Notes: a model not told the origin generated them from the letters alone. 64,000 nucleotides of DNA from Micromonospora musae (GCF_003626635.1 NZ_RAZT01000001.1:372001-436000); one strand, 5' to 3'; positions 17,711-26,759 are shown, numbered from the stretch's first letter. Program-made: numbers and translations.

Positions 17711-18229
17711 ATGCGGGGGATCCCGGTTGCATCCATGGTCATAGGTATTGCTTCCTCGCCGGCCGCGCGTCGGCAACTCGCACAACTGCTCGGCGGCACC
17801 GAGGCGTTCCTGATCGTCTCGAGCGTCGATCAGGCGAGGGAGTTTCTCGGCGCGGCCGAGACGCCGACCGCCGAGACGACCGTTGAAACGATGCAAACCA
17901 TGACAGTAGACGTCGCACCCGCGACGGTGGCGTCGCCGGCGACGCCGGCCCTGGTCATCGACTCGGATCGACGGGTGGCCCGTTGGCTGGATCGCGAGAT
18001 CGAGCTGACGCGGCTGGAGCACGACCTGCTGCTCTGCCTGATGGGCGCGCCCGGACGGGTCTGGACCTACGAGCGGCTGCATCTGAAGGTCTGGGGCAAC
18101 AAGCACCTCGGGCGCGGCTCCGACATGCATTCGGTGGTGCGCAGGATACGACGCAAGCTCGCCACCCTGGACGCCTCGGCGACGATCGACTCCGTCCGCG
18201 GGGTGGGCTTCCGGCTCGCGTCCGCCTGA
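17711..18229 (+). CDS. Winged-helix transcriptional regulator without a phosphorylatable receiver (paralogue A)
   Basis: A 172-residue protein with an OmpR/PhoB-type winged helix at about 80-172: LTRLEHDLLLCLMGAPGRVWTYERL (first helices), MHSVVRRIRRKLA (recognition helix) and DSVRGVGFRL (wing). The N-terminal 60 residues (VIGIASSPAARRQLAQLL...) resemble the start of a receiver fold but show no phospho-acceptor Asp pocket, so phosphorylation seems unlikely. The ATG at 17711 is preceded by GAAGAGGTG. A clear paralogue lies at 23215, on the other side of the subtilase gene. No cognate kinase is nearby. Confidence 0.83.
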   Translation: MRGIPVASMVIGIASSPAARRQLAQLLGGTEAFLIVSSVDQAREFLGAAETPTAETTVETMQTMTVDVAPATVASPATPALVIDSDRRVARWLDREIELTRLEHDLLLCLMGAPGRVWTYERLHLKVWGNKHLGRGSDMHSVVRRIRRKLATLDASATIDSVRGVGFRLASA

Positions 18230-18517
18230 CCCGACCGGCCGATCCCGCCGGATCCGGCGGGATCGGCGGGCCCGGTGGGTCGGCGGGCGCGGCGGGCCCG
18301 GGCGGGGTCGGCGGGGTCGGCGGGGTCGGCGGGGTCGGCGGGGTCGGCGGGGTCGGCGGGGTCGGCGGGGTCGGCGGGCGCAGCCTGCCCGGTGGGTGGC
18401 GGGCGCGGTGGCTTCGGCCCTGGGGCCGGAGGGACGCGGCGACAGCTGAGAACCGAGCCGTCGGCCCACGCCGATCCACGGCGGCCCCCGTACGGCCGCG
18501 TCGCCCGACGAAGAAGG
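18230..18517. other. Non-coding GC-rich spacer with tandem repeat
   Basis: This stretch between the regulator stop and the subtilase terminator contains no supportable gene. It is dominated by Gly-Gly-Val-like GC repeats, the ordered part of which is listed separately. Confidence 0.6.
18304..18375. repeat. Eight perfect tandem copies of the 9-mer GGGGTCGGC
   Basis: Eight exact consecutive units of GGGGTCGGC fill 72 bp, flanked upstream by degenerate copies (18240-18303). Copies are identical, so recent expansion by slippage is likely. The unit length of 9 keeps any frame open, which creates spurious Gly-Val-Gly reading frames. It lies downstream of two converging genes, outside both. Confidence 0.92.
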
Positions 18518-18551
18518 GTCCGGCCCGCCTGGTGAACCAGGCGGGCCGGAC
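18518..18551 (-). terminator. Terminator of the subtilase gene
   Basis: A 15-16-bp perfect stem (18518-18533 with 18536-18551, apex around TGAA) lies 22 bp beyond the subtilase stop. It is strongly GC-rich with no T-run. Confidence 0.85.
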
Positions 18552-18573
18552 GTCGTGCGTCAGCGCTCAGGCG

Positions 18574-21500
18574 TCAGCACTTGGTGGGAGACAGTGCGAA
18601 GTCCTCCACCGTGGGGGTGGTGGGGTTGATCTTCGTAGCACGGGTCTGGGGCTTCCAGCCGTCCTTCGCGACGATCATGGTCAGCGGGTTGTTCCGCTTG
18701 TCGAGCCAGTAGGCGTACTTACCCTCGGCGTTCGTGGAGAGGGTGAGCGAGCTCGCCCAAGAGTCGACCTGGACAGTCACGCCGTTCAGCGGAGAACCGC
18801 CGCCCTGGCAGCTGTTCCCGGTGACCGTACCCATCAGCTTGCCCCAGGTCTTCGGGGCCTTCGCGTTCATCGCCACGGTCACCGGAGCCACCGTGTACGG
18901 GGTGTTCTCCTTGATGGTGACCTGACCGGTGTAGGTGCCCGGCTGGTCGACGTTCGCCGTCATTCCGACGGTGACCGTCACCTTCTCGCCCGGCGCCAGG
19001 GTGACCTCGGACTTGTCGATCGTCAGCCAGCTGACGTCGGCGCCGCCGACGGCGCACTCCTCGAAGCCGGGGAGCACCTCGCTCTCCCGGGTGGAGGTGA
19101 AGCCACCGGAGGAGCCACCGACCTTGTAGAAGCCGCACGCCGCACCACCGCGGTACCGCGGAGCGTTGGCGTTCGGCAGGTTCGACCACGACTCGGTGCT
19201 CGGGTCGTAGGCGAAACCGGCGTTGGTGACGGCGCCGCCCTGGACACCACCGACGACCAGCAGCTTGCCGTTGGCGACGGCGAACGAGCTGGCCCACTGG
19301 TCGGCCGGCGCGTCAGCGATCGGGCTCCAGGTGTTGGCGCCCGGGTCGAAGGCGTAGCTGGTCTTGTAGGCGCTGGCACCGTCGTTGCCGCCGGTGCAGT
19401 AGATCACGCCGTCGATCCCGCCGCAGGAGGCGAACGCCACCGACTTCGGGTACTCGGGCAGGGTCTCCCAGCTGTCGCCGCCCGGGTCGTACCGGACGAC
19501 GCTGCTCGACATCGGCGTGCAGGCCGAGGTCGTGCAGCCGCCGATGGCGTAGAGCTTGCCGTCGACGATGGCCTGAGCGGCCCCGGCACGCGGCGCCGGG
19601 TTGTCGGCCAGCTGGGCCCAGGCGTCGGCGCCCGGGTCGTACGCCCAGGTGGTGCCGGACGGGCCGGCAGCCGCCCAGCCGCCGGTCGCGATGATCTTCC
19701 CGTCGAGGACGCCCACCGTCATGGCGTTGCGCGCCTCGGGAAGGTCGGCGATCGCCGACCAGGCCTGCGCGATCGGGTCGTACGCGTAGTTCTTCGTGGT
19801 GGACGCGGAGCCGTCACCACCACCGATCGAGTAGACCTTGCCGTCGAGGTTCACCACCCGGTTGTCCATGATGTTGGCCGGGTAGGCGGGCAGGTTCGTC
19901 CACGGGTCGGCCTGGGGGCCGGCCGAGGTGGCCGCCGTCGACGACTTGCCGGAGGCGGCGGCGGCGAACGAGGTCGCCACCTTCAGCCGCTGCTCGGGCG
20001 CACCCTCGGCGCCGAGCACCTGCTGCTGGCTCACCCGCGACCCGTCGGCCTTGAGCAGCTCGAAGCCGGCGTCACGCTCACCGAACCCGACCTCCACCGG
20101 CGCCTCGCCGGTGTTGGTCACGGTGAACGTCTTGCTGGCCTTGCCGCTGGGCATCTGGACGTCAGCGCTCAGCGTGCCCGGGGTGACGGCGAGCTGACCG
20201 GCCTTGAGCTGGAAGTTCGCGGCGGTCGCCCAGTCGGCCTGGACGTCGACGTTCTTGCTCTGGCTGACGTAGTTGCCGGCCGTCGCGGTGAACTTGTGGG
20301 TGCCGGTCAGCGAGGAGAACATCCAGTAGAAGCCGTCCTCGAGACCGGTGTCGTCCGGAGTCGCCACCGTGGTGGCCTTCTCCGCCGGCTTGTCGACGCT
20401 GGTGACCGTGGCGCCGTTGACGTAGCCGCTGGTGTTCTTGTCACGCACGTGGCCGAAGACCAGCGCGCCGTCGACCGGCTCACAGGTGACCTCGCTGCCG
20501 ATCAGCACGTTGTCGACCTGCCACCACCACTCGTACGAGGCGTCGTAGTAGTGGAACCGCACACGGACCTGCGACTGACCCGCGGCCTGCGGGATCGCGA
20601 CCTCGGTCAACCGCGGCCCGGAGAAGTCCGCCTTCTGCTTGAGCACGTTCGTCCAGGTCGTACCGCCGTCGACGCTGAGGTCGACGTCGGCGGTCTCCGG
20701 CCCGAGCCAGTTGAAGTCCTGGTTGAACCGGATCACCGGAGCGGCCACGTCGCTCAGGTCGACGACCGGGCTGACCAGGGAGGTGTCCTGCTGCCCGCCA
20801 CCGCCGAAGCGGTCGCTGTCGACGATGGCGAAGCCGCCGGTGCCACCGGTCAGGTTGCCCCGGTTGGCCTCGTCGGCGAAGGACCAGACCTGGCCGTTGC
20901 CCAGGTGGTCCACGACCTCCCAGCCGCTCGGCGTGCCCGTGCCGGTGAAGGTCTCGAACTCACCGTCGGAGCCGTAGGTGTAGCCGGGCGCGGTCTCGCA
21001 CGCGTCCGACTTCGCCGGCACGGCGACGTTGGCGGTGACGTTGCGCGCGGCGACGACGACCTCCTTCGTCACCGTCTCGTAGCCCGGGTACACCGACTCG
21101 ACCTTCAGGCTGTAGGTCGACCCGGCCGGGACCTTGAGGCTGTAGCGGCCGTTGGCGGGCGCGGTGTAGTCGGAGAGACCCGACGGACCCACGACCGTCA
21201 CCTTGGCGTAGAGCGGCCAGCCGTGGCCCGAGCCGTCGGTGACGGTACCGCTGATGTTGACGCTGGGCACGGCGTCGAGCGCGACGTTGAGCGTGGTGGT
21301 CGCGTTCGGGGTGATCGTCGCCGGGACCGTCTTCTGGCCGTAGCCGAACGCCGAGACGACGGCCTGGTAGTCACCGACCGGGAGCAGCGACGAGAACTTC
21401 CCGTCCGCGCCGGTGGTAAGCTGCCGGTCGGCCGGGCCGCTCAGGACGACCGAGGCGCCCGCGAGCGGAGCACCGCTGCCGGCGTCGGTGACGGTGCCGG

Positions 21501-22989
21501 TGACGGTGCCGGTGTCGCCGATCGGCGCGTTGCCGAGCAGCGCGAGCGCGTCGAGACGGCCCTCACCCCAGACGTTGTTGTCGTCCGCGGTGCCACCGCA
21601 CTGCGCGTCGTTGGTGTCGACGGCGGTGTTGTCGAGCAGTCCGCGGGTCGCGTCGACCTCACCGACCAGCCCGGGCGCCGCCGACCAGAGCAGCGCGATC
21701 GCGCCCGCGAGGTGCGGGGCCGCCATCGAGGTGCCGCTGATGCTCGCGTAGCCGTTGCCCGGCACGCTGGACCGGACGTTCACGCCGGGAGCCGAGATGT
21801 TCGGCTTGATCCCGCCGTTCTGCCCCGGACCACGCGCCGAGAAGCCGGCGATGTTGTTGTTGATGTCGTACGCGCCGGCCGAGTAGTTGCTCTCCAGGCT
21901 GCCCGGGGAGCCGCTGCTCTGACAGCTGGGGCCGCTGTTGCCGTTGGAGAAGACGCCGAAGATGCCCGACGCCGTCCAGGCCAGCGTCACGTCCTCCATG
22001 AACGGGTCGTTCGACGGAAGGATCGTGCCCCAGGAGTTGTTGACGATGTTCGGCCGCTTGGTGATGTCGCCGTTCTCGCCGTTCAGGTCGGTCGGCTCGA
22101 GCATCCACTGGCCGGAGTTGACCAGCGCGGCGTCGCTGGGGCAGCAGCCGTTGGCCGCGATCCACTTGACGCCGGGGGCGACACCGATCTGGTTCGCCCC
22201 GCCGTCGGAGCCGGCCATCGTGCCCATGGTGTGGCTGCCGTGGCCGTCGCCGTCGCAGGGGGCGGCGCCGCAGGTGCCGGCCGCGTCGAACCAGTTGTAG
22301 TTGTGGTCGAAGGTGCCGTCGCCGTTGTTGCCCCGGTAGGAGCCCACCAGCGCCGGGTGGTCGAACTGGACGCCGGTGTCGATGTTGGCGATCGTGATGC
22401 CCTCACCGGTGACGCCGTACTGGGACCAGACGTCGTCGGCGTTGATGTTGGCGATGCCCCACTCGATGGCGTTGACAGCCTTCTCGCTGTCGCCCTTGGT
22501 GGTCTTGGGGATCTCGTAGGCGACCGGAGCGTAGAGGGCTTCGACCTCGGAGTGCGCGGCCATCTTCTGCGCCAGCCCGAGCGAGCCGCCGCTGACCCGG
22601 ATCGCGTTGGTGGCCCAGAAGGTCTGGTACTTCGCGCCCGTGCTGTTGAGCTCGGCCTTGACCTTGGACTGGCTCTCCTCGGCGGTCTTCTTGAGCGCGG
22701 CCACCACCTCGGCGCCCCGCTTGTTCCAGTCCTTGTTCTTGCTGGCCTGGCTCAGGTCCGCCCGGTTCTTGAAACGGATCCAGAAGTCGCTCTCGGCCTT
22801 GCCCTCGAGCTGCTTCGAGAGTTCCGGACGGATCTTGTCCGCCGGGGAGGGCGCGCCGGCGCCGAAGCCGCCTGATGCGGCCTGGGCGCCCGATCCCGTG
22901 GCGGCGAGGGCGGTCGCGACGAGAACCGTCGCCGCGCCCGCACTCACCAGGGATCTGGCGACGCTCGTCCAATGTGGACGTCTAAACAT
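18574..22989 (-). CDS. Large exported S8 subtilase with carboxypeptidase-like and kelch domains
   Basis: A 1471-residue secreted serine protease. Layout: signal peptide 1-38; inhibitor-like prodomain about 50-165; S8 catalytic domain about 175-480 with Asp204 (NIDTGV), His250 (GDGHGSHTMG), oxyanion Asn350 (SNGNSGP) and Ser421 (SGTSMAAP); two carboxypeptidase-regulatory-like beta domains (GTVTGTVTDAGSGAPLAGA, NISGTVTDGSGHG); a jelly-roll-like region; a third such domain; about five kelch motifs (YSIGGGDGS, IATGGWAAA, YAIGGCTT, YCTGGNDGA, LVVGGVQGG); a beta-sandwich; and a last regulatory-like domain ending in Cys. AAGGAGG lies 9 bp before the ATG. Triad and length suggest an active extracellular protease. 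Confidence 0.92.
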   Translation of the reverse strand: MFRRPHWTSVARSLVSAGAATVLVATALAATGSGAQAASGGFGAGAPSPADKIRPELSKQLEGKAESDFWIRFKNRADLSQASKNKDWNKRGAEVVAALKKTAEESQSKVKAELNSTGAKYQTFWATNAIRVSGGSLGLAQKMAAHSEVEALYAPVAYEIPKTTKGDSEKAVNAIEWGIANINADDVWSQYGVTGEGITIANIDTGVQFDHPALVGSYRGNNGDGTFDHNYNWFDAAGTCGAAPCDGDGHGSHTMGTMAGSDGGANQIGVAPGVKWIAANGCCPSDAALVNSGQWMLEPTDLNGENGDITKRPNIVNNSWGTILPSNDPFMEDVTLAWTASGIFGVFSNGNSGPSCQSSGSPGSLESNYSAGAYDINNNIAGFSARGPGQNGGIKPNISAPGVNVRSSVPGNGYASISGTSMAAPHLAGAIALLWSAAPGLVGEVDATRGLLDNTAVDTNDAQCGGTADDNNVWGEGRLDALALLGNAPIGDTGTVTGTVTDAGSGAPLAGASVVLSGPADRQLTTGADGKFSSLLPVGDYQAVVSAFGYGQKTVPATITPNATTTLNVALDAVPSVNISGTVTDGSGHGWPLYAKVTVVGPSGLSDYTAPANGRYSLKVPAGSTYSLKVESVYPGYETVTKEVVVAARNVTANVAVPAKSDACETAPGYTYGSDGEFETFTGTGTPSGWEVVDHLGNGQVWSFADEANRGNLTGGTGGFAIVDSDRFGGGGQQDTSLVSPVVDLSDVAAPVIRFNQDFNWLGPETADVDLSVDGGTTWTNVLKQKADFSGPRLTEVAIPQAAGQSQVRVRFHYYDASYEWWWQVDNVLIGSEVTCEPVDGALVFGHVRDKNTSGYVNGATVTSVDKPAEKATTVATPDDTGLEDGFYWMFSSLTGTHKFTATAGNYVSQSKNVDVQADWATAANFQLKAGQLAVTPGTLSADVQMPSGKASKTFTVTNTGEAPVEVGFGERDAGFELLKADGSRVSQQQVLGAEGAPEQRLKVATSFAAAASGKSSTAATSAGPQADPWTNLPAYPANIMDNRVVNLDGKVYSIGGGDGSASTTKNYAYDPIAQAWSAIADLPEARNAMTVGVLDGKIIATGGWAAAGPSGTTWAYDPGADAWAQLADNPAPRAGAAQAIVDGKLYAIGGCTTSACTPMSSSVVRYDPGGDSWETLPEYPKSVAFASCGGIDGVIYCTGGNDGASAYKTSYAFDPGANTWSPIADAPADQWASSFAVANGKLLVVGGVQGGAVTNAGFAYDPSTESWSNLPNANAPRYRGGAACGFYKVGGSSGGFTSTRESEVLPGFEECAVGGADVSWLTIDKSEVTLAPGEKVTVTVGMTANVDQPGTYTGQVTIKENTPYTVAPVTVAMNAKAPKTWGKLMGTVTGNSCQGGGSPLNGVTVQVDSWASSLTLSTNAEGKYAYWLDKRNNPLTMIVAKDGWKPQTRATKINPTTPTVEDFALSPTKC

Positions 22990-23135
22990 TCGGTGCTGCC
23001 TCCTTCAGGACGACCCAGGGGGTTGAATGGGCCATGGTGAAGGTGCAGGCGATCGTCTCCCGTTGGATACCGGTTCGGACGATCCCCTCCAAGCCCCCCC
23101 ATGCACCGCGCGGGTCACGCCGGTTGCCCGGTTGG

Positions 23136-23165
23136 ACACTATGATCGAGATGAACGGACGATCAA
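23136..23165 (-). promoter_or_regulatory. Candidate promoter of the subtilase gene
   Basis: On the minus strand TTGATC (23165-23160), an 18-bp spacer and TAGTGT (23141-23136) lie about 150 bp upstream of the ATG. The region is shared with the divergent regulator at 23215, so a regulator bound here could act on both genes. Confidence 0.45.
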
Positions 23166-23214
23166 GCACATGCGGTGAGCAAGTTGTCACTAAGAGCTTG
23201 CTGACCAGGGTTTG

Positions 23215-23829
23215 ATGCCTGCCGATAATTGTCACGATCAAGATCGATGTGGGCAGAGACTGCCCGCCAGTCCCCGGATGGGTGCGGTGGCCGAGGTCGA
23301 CGAGAGTGCTGTGCCGGACGGGCCTGATCCGGCCGAGGAGCTTTATCCGCTGGTCATCGCGGTGGCGCCGTCGCCTGCCGAGCGGCTGCGGCTCGCCGAG
23401 CGCCTCGACGGCATCGCACCACTGCTGCTGGTGGCCGATGTCGACGAACTGCGTCGGTTGATCGCGATCCCGGGTCAACTGCCCGGCCCGGCGCCGGCCG
23501 ATCCGCCCGATCCGGCCGACGACGCGTTGCTCATCGACTCGGCCCGGTCCACCGCGCGCTACGGCGACCGGGAGGTCGCCCTCACCCGGCTTGAGCACGA
23601 TCTGCTGACCTGCCTCAAAGCCGAGCCGGTCCGGGTGTGGAGCTACGCCGAGCTGCACCGGTCGGTCTGGCGCGACGAGGGGCTGGAGCGGCGAGCGGAC
23701 GTGCAGTCACTGGTCAAGCGACTGCGGCGCAAGCTCGGCGAGCTGGGCACCGGGGTCACCATCGACGCGGTACGCGGCGTCGGCCTCCGGCTGACCGACC
23801 ACCGGCGACCACGGGTCGGTGGCGGCTGA
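23215..23829 (+). CDS. Winged-helix transcriptional regulator without a phosphorylatable receiver (paralogue B)
   Basis: About 204 residues, with an OmpR/PhoB-type winged helix at the C terminus (LTRLEHDLLTCLKAEPVRVW, DVQSLVKRLRRKLGEL, IDAVRGVGLRL). It matches the regulator at 17711 along the whole domain, including the lead-in LIDSxRxxARxxDREvxLTRLEHDLL. The N-terminal part (PLVIAVAPSPAERLRLAERL) again resembles a receiver start without a phosphorylation site. The start is uncertain: TTG 23212, ATG 23215 or ATG 23278 are in frame; ATG 23215 has AGGG upstream. It is divergent from the subtilase gene, an arrangement typical of a local regulator. Confidence 0.8.
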   Translation: MPADNCHDQDRCGQRLPASPRMGAVAEVDESAVPDGPDPAEELYPLVIAVAPSPAERLRLAERLDGIAPLLLVADVDELRRLIAIPGQLPGPAPADPPDPADDALLIDSARSTARYGDREVALTRLEHDLLTCLKAEPVRVWSYAELHRSVWRDEGLERRADVQSLVKRLRRKLGELGTGVTIDAVRGVGLRLTDHRRPRVGGG

Positions 23830-23830
23830 C

Positions 23831-23849
23831 GCTGCCTGTTTCAGGCAGC
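23831..23849 (+). terminator. Terminator after paralogue B
   Basis: GCTGCCTG, loop TTT, CAGGCAGC then TTC: a perfect 8-bp stem one base after the regulator stop codon. Confidence 0.7.
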
Positions 23850-24007
23850 TTCACGTACGGGGTGCGCGCATCACTCCCCGCGAAGACCGCTGGGGACGCA
23901 GCCACCCTCGCCGCGAGCGGCGGTGAGTGCTTCCGCAGGTGGCAGCGGGCGCACCTCGTCGTAACCCCGCAGGACGCCATCGACGCCCGGCACTCCGGAC
24001 AACGGCA

Positions 24008-24048
24008 TTGATATCGATAAGTTCACATGTAATGATTAACACAGTTAA
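24008..24048 (+). promoter_or_regulatory. Promoter and palindromic operator of ricin/alginate-lyase gene
   Basis: TTGATA (24008-24013), a 16-bp spacer and TAATGA (24030-24035) form a sigma70-like promoter in a short AT-rich patch. Immediately downstream TTAAC-ACA-GTTAA (24036-24048) is a perfect inverted repeat that would overlap the transcription start, a good position for a repressor. The rest of the 358-bp gap (23830-24187) holds no gene. Confidence 0.5.
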
Positions 24049-24187
24049 CAGTTCGATCGGCCGTTCCGGCCGCGCGCCTGCCACCGACCGGGCCGGTCAA
24101 TCCCCACGCCACCATCCGGTTTCCAGCGCGCCGGCCAACGGCGGATTTGCCCCGGATGTGCCGCATCGCGGTGGGAAGGATCATGAC

Positions 24188-25798
24188 ATGGCGCGACGAT
24201 CAGCCGAGGCTCCACCCCGTCGGCTCCGCACCCGGTTGGCCGCCGCGCTCGCCGCGGTGACGCTCGCGGTGCCGGCGGGCCTGACGGTCGGCACACCAGC
24301 GGCCTCCGCGGCCACCGTCGGTTCCATCACCGGATACGGCGGCAAGTGCCTCGACGTGGCCGGCGCCGCCTCCGCCAACGGCACCCAGGTGCAGCTCTGG
24401 AGCTGCAACGGCAGCGCCGCGCAACAGTGGACCGTCGCGGACGACGGCACCATCCGGGCGCTCGGCAAGTGCCTCGACGTCGCCGCCGCGGGCACCGCCA
24501 ACGGCACCAAGGTGCAGATCTACGACTGCAACGGCACCGGTGCGCAGCTCTGGTCCGCCAACGGCACGCAGCTGGTCAACGCCGGCTCGGGCAAGTGCGC
24601 GGACGCGACCGGGCCCAGCTCCGCCGACGGCACACCGGTGCAGATCTGGACCTGCACCGGCGCCGCGAACCAGAGCTGGACGCTGCCCGGCGGCGGCACG
24701 ACCCCGCCCCCCTCCGGGGACTTCACCCACCCGGGCGTCATGGTCAGTCGCGGGCAACTCGACTTCGTCCGGGGCCGGGTACAGGCCGGCGCGCAGCCCT
24801 GGACCTCGGCGTTCAACCAGATGATGAGCAGCCGCTACGCCTCGCTCTCCCGTACCCCGGCACCGCGCCCGGTCGTCGAGTGCGGCTCCTACTCGAACCC
24901 GAACAACGGCTGCACAGACGAGCGCGAGGACGCGATCGCCGCATACACCGACGCGCTCGCCTGGTACATCACCGGCGACAGCCGATACGCGCAGAAGGCC
25001 ATCCAGATCATGGACGCCTGGTCCGCGACGATCACCTCACACACCGGCAGCAACGCCCCGCTGCAGACCGGCTGGGCCGGCTCGGTCTGGCCGCGCGCCG
25101 CGGAGATCATCAGGTACACGTACAGCAGCTGGCCCAACGTGAACCGCTTCTCCACCATGCTGCGCAACGTCTACCTGCCGGTGGTCCGCAACGGCTCCGG
25201 CAGCAACGGGAACTGGGAGCTGACCATGATGGAGGCCGCGGTCGGCATCTCGGTCTTCCTGGAGGACCGGTCCGCCTACAACGCGGCGGTCACCCGGTTC
25301 CTCAACCGGACCCGCGCCTTCATCTACCTGCCCAGCGACGGCCCGCTGCCGTACACCGTCCCGGGCAGCGGCCTGGACACCCCCGCCGAGATCATCGGCT
25401 ACTGGCACGACCAGTCCACCTTCGTGGCCGGCCTCGCCCAGGAGACCTGCCGCGACTTCACCCACACCGGGTACGGCATCTCGGCGATCTCGCACGTCGC
25501 GGAGACCTCCCGGATCCAGGGCCAGGACCTCTACCCGCAGGTCGGTGAGCGGCTCCGGCACGCCCTCGGCTTCCACTCGCGCTACCAGCTCGGCGAGGCG
25601 CCGCCGTCCTGGCTCTGCGACGGCAGCCTCACCCGCGGGCTCGGCCCGATCACCGAGGTGGGCTACAACGCTCTGGCCAACCGCCTGGGCAACGCGATGA
25701 CCAACACCCAGACCCTCACGCTGCAGCAGCGCCCCGCCGGCACCAACAACCTCTTCGTCGCCTGGGAGACCGTGACCCACGCCGACAACCTGAACTGA
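24188..25798 (+). CDS. Secreted ricin-type lectin / alginate lyase family protein
   Basis: A 536-residue exported protein. A signal peptide at 1-41 ends near ASAAT. A ricin-type beta-trefoil (about 42-177) has three repeats with GKCLDVAG..Q.W-type motifs (GGKCLDVAG, GKCLDVAAA, GKCADATG, each followed by QxW). A TTPPPSG linker leads to an alginate-lyase-like alpha-helical domain (about 185-536) with NNGCTDEREDAIAAYTDALAWYITGD and NGNWELTMMEAAVGISVFLEDR. The enzyme probably cleaves an anionic polysaccharide by beta-elimination, with the lectin domain as anchor; the substrate is not certain to be alginate. The ATG at 24188 has GGAAGGA upstream. Confidence 0.85.
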   Translation: MARRSAEAPPRRLRTRLAAALAAVTLAVPAGLTVGTPAASAATVGSITGYGGKCLDVAGAASANGTQVQLWSCNGSAAQQWTVADDGTIRALGKCLDVAAAGTANGTKVQIYDCNGTGAQLWSANGTQLVNAGSGKCADATGPSSADGTPVQIWTCTGAANQSWTLPGGGTTPPPSGDFTHPGVMVSRGQLDFVRGRVQAGAQPWTSAFNQMMSSRYASLSRTPAPRPVVECGSYSNPNNGCTDEREDAIAAYTDALAWYITGDSRYAQKAIQIMDAWSATITSHTGSNAPLQTGWAGSVWPRAAEIIRYTYSSWPNVNRFSTMLRNVYLPVVRNGSGSNGNWELTMMEAAVGISVFLEDRSAYNAAVTRFLNRTRAFIYLPSDGPLPYTVPGSGLDTPAEIIGYWHDQSTFVAGLAQETCRDFTHTGYGISAISHVAETSRIQGQDLYPQVGERLRHALGFHSRYQLGEAPPSWLCDGSLTRGLGPITEVGYNALANRLGNAMTNTQTLTLQQRPAGTNNLFVAWETVTHADNLN

Positions 25799-25854
25799 TC
25801 CGTACGCCGTGGGCCGTCGCCGGGCTTCCGGTGGCGGCCCACGTCGCACCGCGC

Positions 25855-26283
25855 TCACCGCTGCGGCCCGCCCAGCCGGGCGAGGCCCTCGGTTACGGCG
25901 GCGCGCAGCAGGTCGCCGTACTCGCCGGACGGCAGGACGGGCAGGTGTTCGCGGGCCCGTGCGAATGCCTCCCGCGCGCGGTCGGGATCACCGAGCCGCT
26001 CGTACGCGAGCGCCACGCCGACGTGCAGCGACGGGTAGAAGGTCGCCACCCGCTCGTCACCGACCTTGTCGGCGCGGGCGAGTGCCTCCCGGTTCCAGCG
26101 CAGGATCTCCTCGGGGTCGTCCTGCTGGCGGGCCAGGTAGTGCGCCGCCACGCAGGCCTCGTAGTCGTCACCGCTCGCCTCCCACGCCCGCCGGAAGAGC
26201 GTACGCGCGTCCGCCGGACGCCCCTCGGCCTCGGCGCGCATGCCGTCCTGGCAGAGCCGCAACACCCGATTGTCCAGATCCAT
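25855..26283 (-). CDS. Tetratricopeptide-repeat protein
   Basis: A 142-residue soluble protein with TPR-like helix pairs: EAEGRPADARTLFRRAWEA, EILRWNREALARADKVGDE, and VALAYERLGDPDRAREAFARAREHL. There is no enzymatic motif. Translation from the ATG at 26283 (GGTGAGGG upstream) removes a low-complexity extension reaching 26361. It lies downstream of the MerR gene on the same strand and may be co-transcribed. The role is unknown; the tail EGLARLGGPQR is typical of small actinobacterial TPR proteins. Confidence 0.72.
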   Translation of the reverse strand: MDLDNRVLRLCQDGMRAEAEGRPADARTLFRRAWEASGDDYEACVAAHYLARQQDDPEEILRWNREALARADKVGDERVATFYPSLHVGVALAYERLGDPDRAREAFARAREHLPVLPSGEYGDLLRAAVTEGLARLGGPQR

Positions 26284-26368
26284 CGCCCACGCCCTCACCT
26301 CGCTCGGTGATCGAGATCGTGCGGGCTCGACCGGCTCGAGGGTCAAACCCGGCGGGGACACGTCGTGA

Positions 26369-26737
26369 TCAGCACGACGGAGTGCTGTCGCCGACCGCGT
26401 CCCGCAGACCGCGCGCGAGATTGTCCCGGGCCGCGCTGAGCACGCGGATCCGCTCGTCGAGCACGGCGAGCCTGCGCCGGGCGAGCGCGACCATGGCCGG
26501 CGCAGGCGCGGCGGTGCGCAGGTCGCCGTCCAGGCAACGGCGGAAATGCGCGACGTCGTCCAGGGTCAGCCCGGTGGCGAGCAGATGACGGATGTTGCGC
26601 ACCCGCACCACCGCCTCCGGGCCGTACTCGCGGTAGCCGTTGGACGCGCGCCGGGACTGCAGCAACTCCAGGCCCTCGTAGAACCGCAGGGTCCTGGTCG
26701 ACACCCCGCTGACCCGGGCCAGTTCGCCGATCCGCAC
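26369..26737 (-). CDS. MerR-family transcriptional regulator
   Basis: A 122-residue regulator: N-terminal MerR helix-turn-helix MRIGELARVSGVSTRTLRFYE, then the wing SNGYREYGPEAVVRV, then a coiled-coil dimerisation helix. The effector domain is very short, with Cys only at the C-terminal end (STPSC), so metal sensing of the classical kind is not evident. It lies 22 bp downstream of the SDR gene and is probably co-transcribed with it. The SDR promoter has the stretched spacer MerR proteins act on, so this regulator is the obvious candidate to control its own operon. Confidence 0.88.
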   Translation of the reverse strand: MRIGELARVSGVSTRTLRFYEGLELLQSRRASNGYREYGPEAVVRVRNIRHLLATGLTLDDVAHFRRCLDGDLRTAAPAPAMVALARRRLAVLDERIRVLSAARDNLARGLRDAVGDSTPSC

Positions 26738-26759
26738 GGGCGTGACGCTACCCGGGCGG

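Noticed and set aside
18240..18375. Regular repeats considered as CRISPR
   Set aside because: The units are contiguous 9-mers without spacers, and no cas gene is present. They are a simple tandem repeat.
17983..22875. A 1630-codon open frame opposite the subtilase gene
   Set aside because: It is the antisense shadow of the subtilase: low-complexity, rich in Arg, Gly and Val, no domains, no RBS. The minus strand shows a complete catalytic triad and signal peptide.
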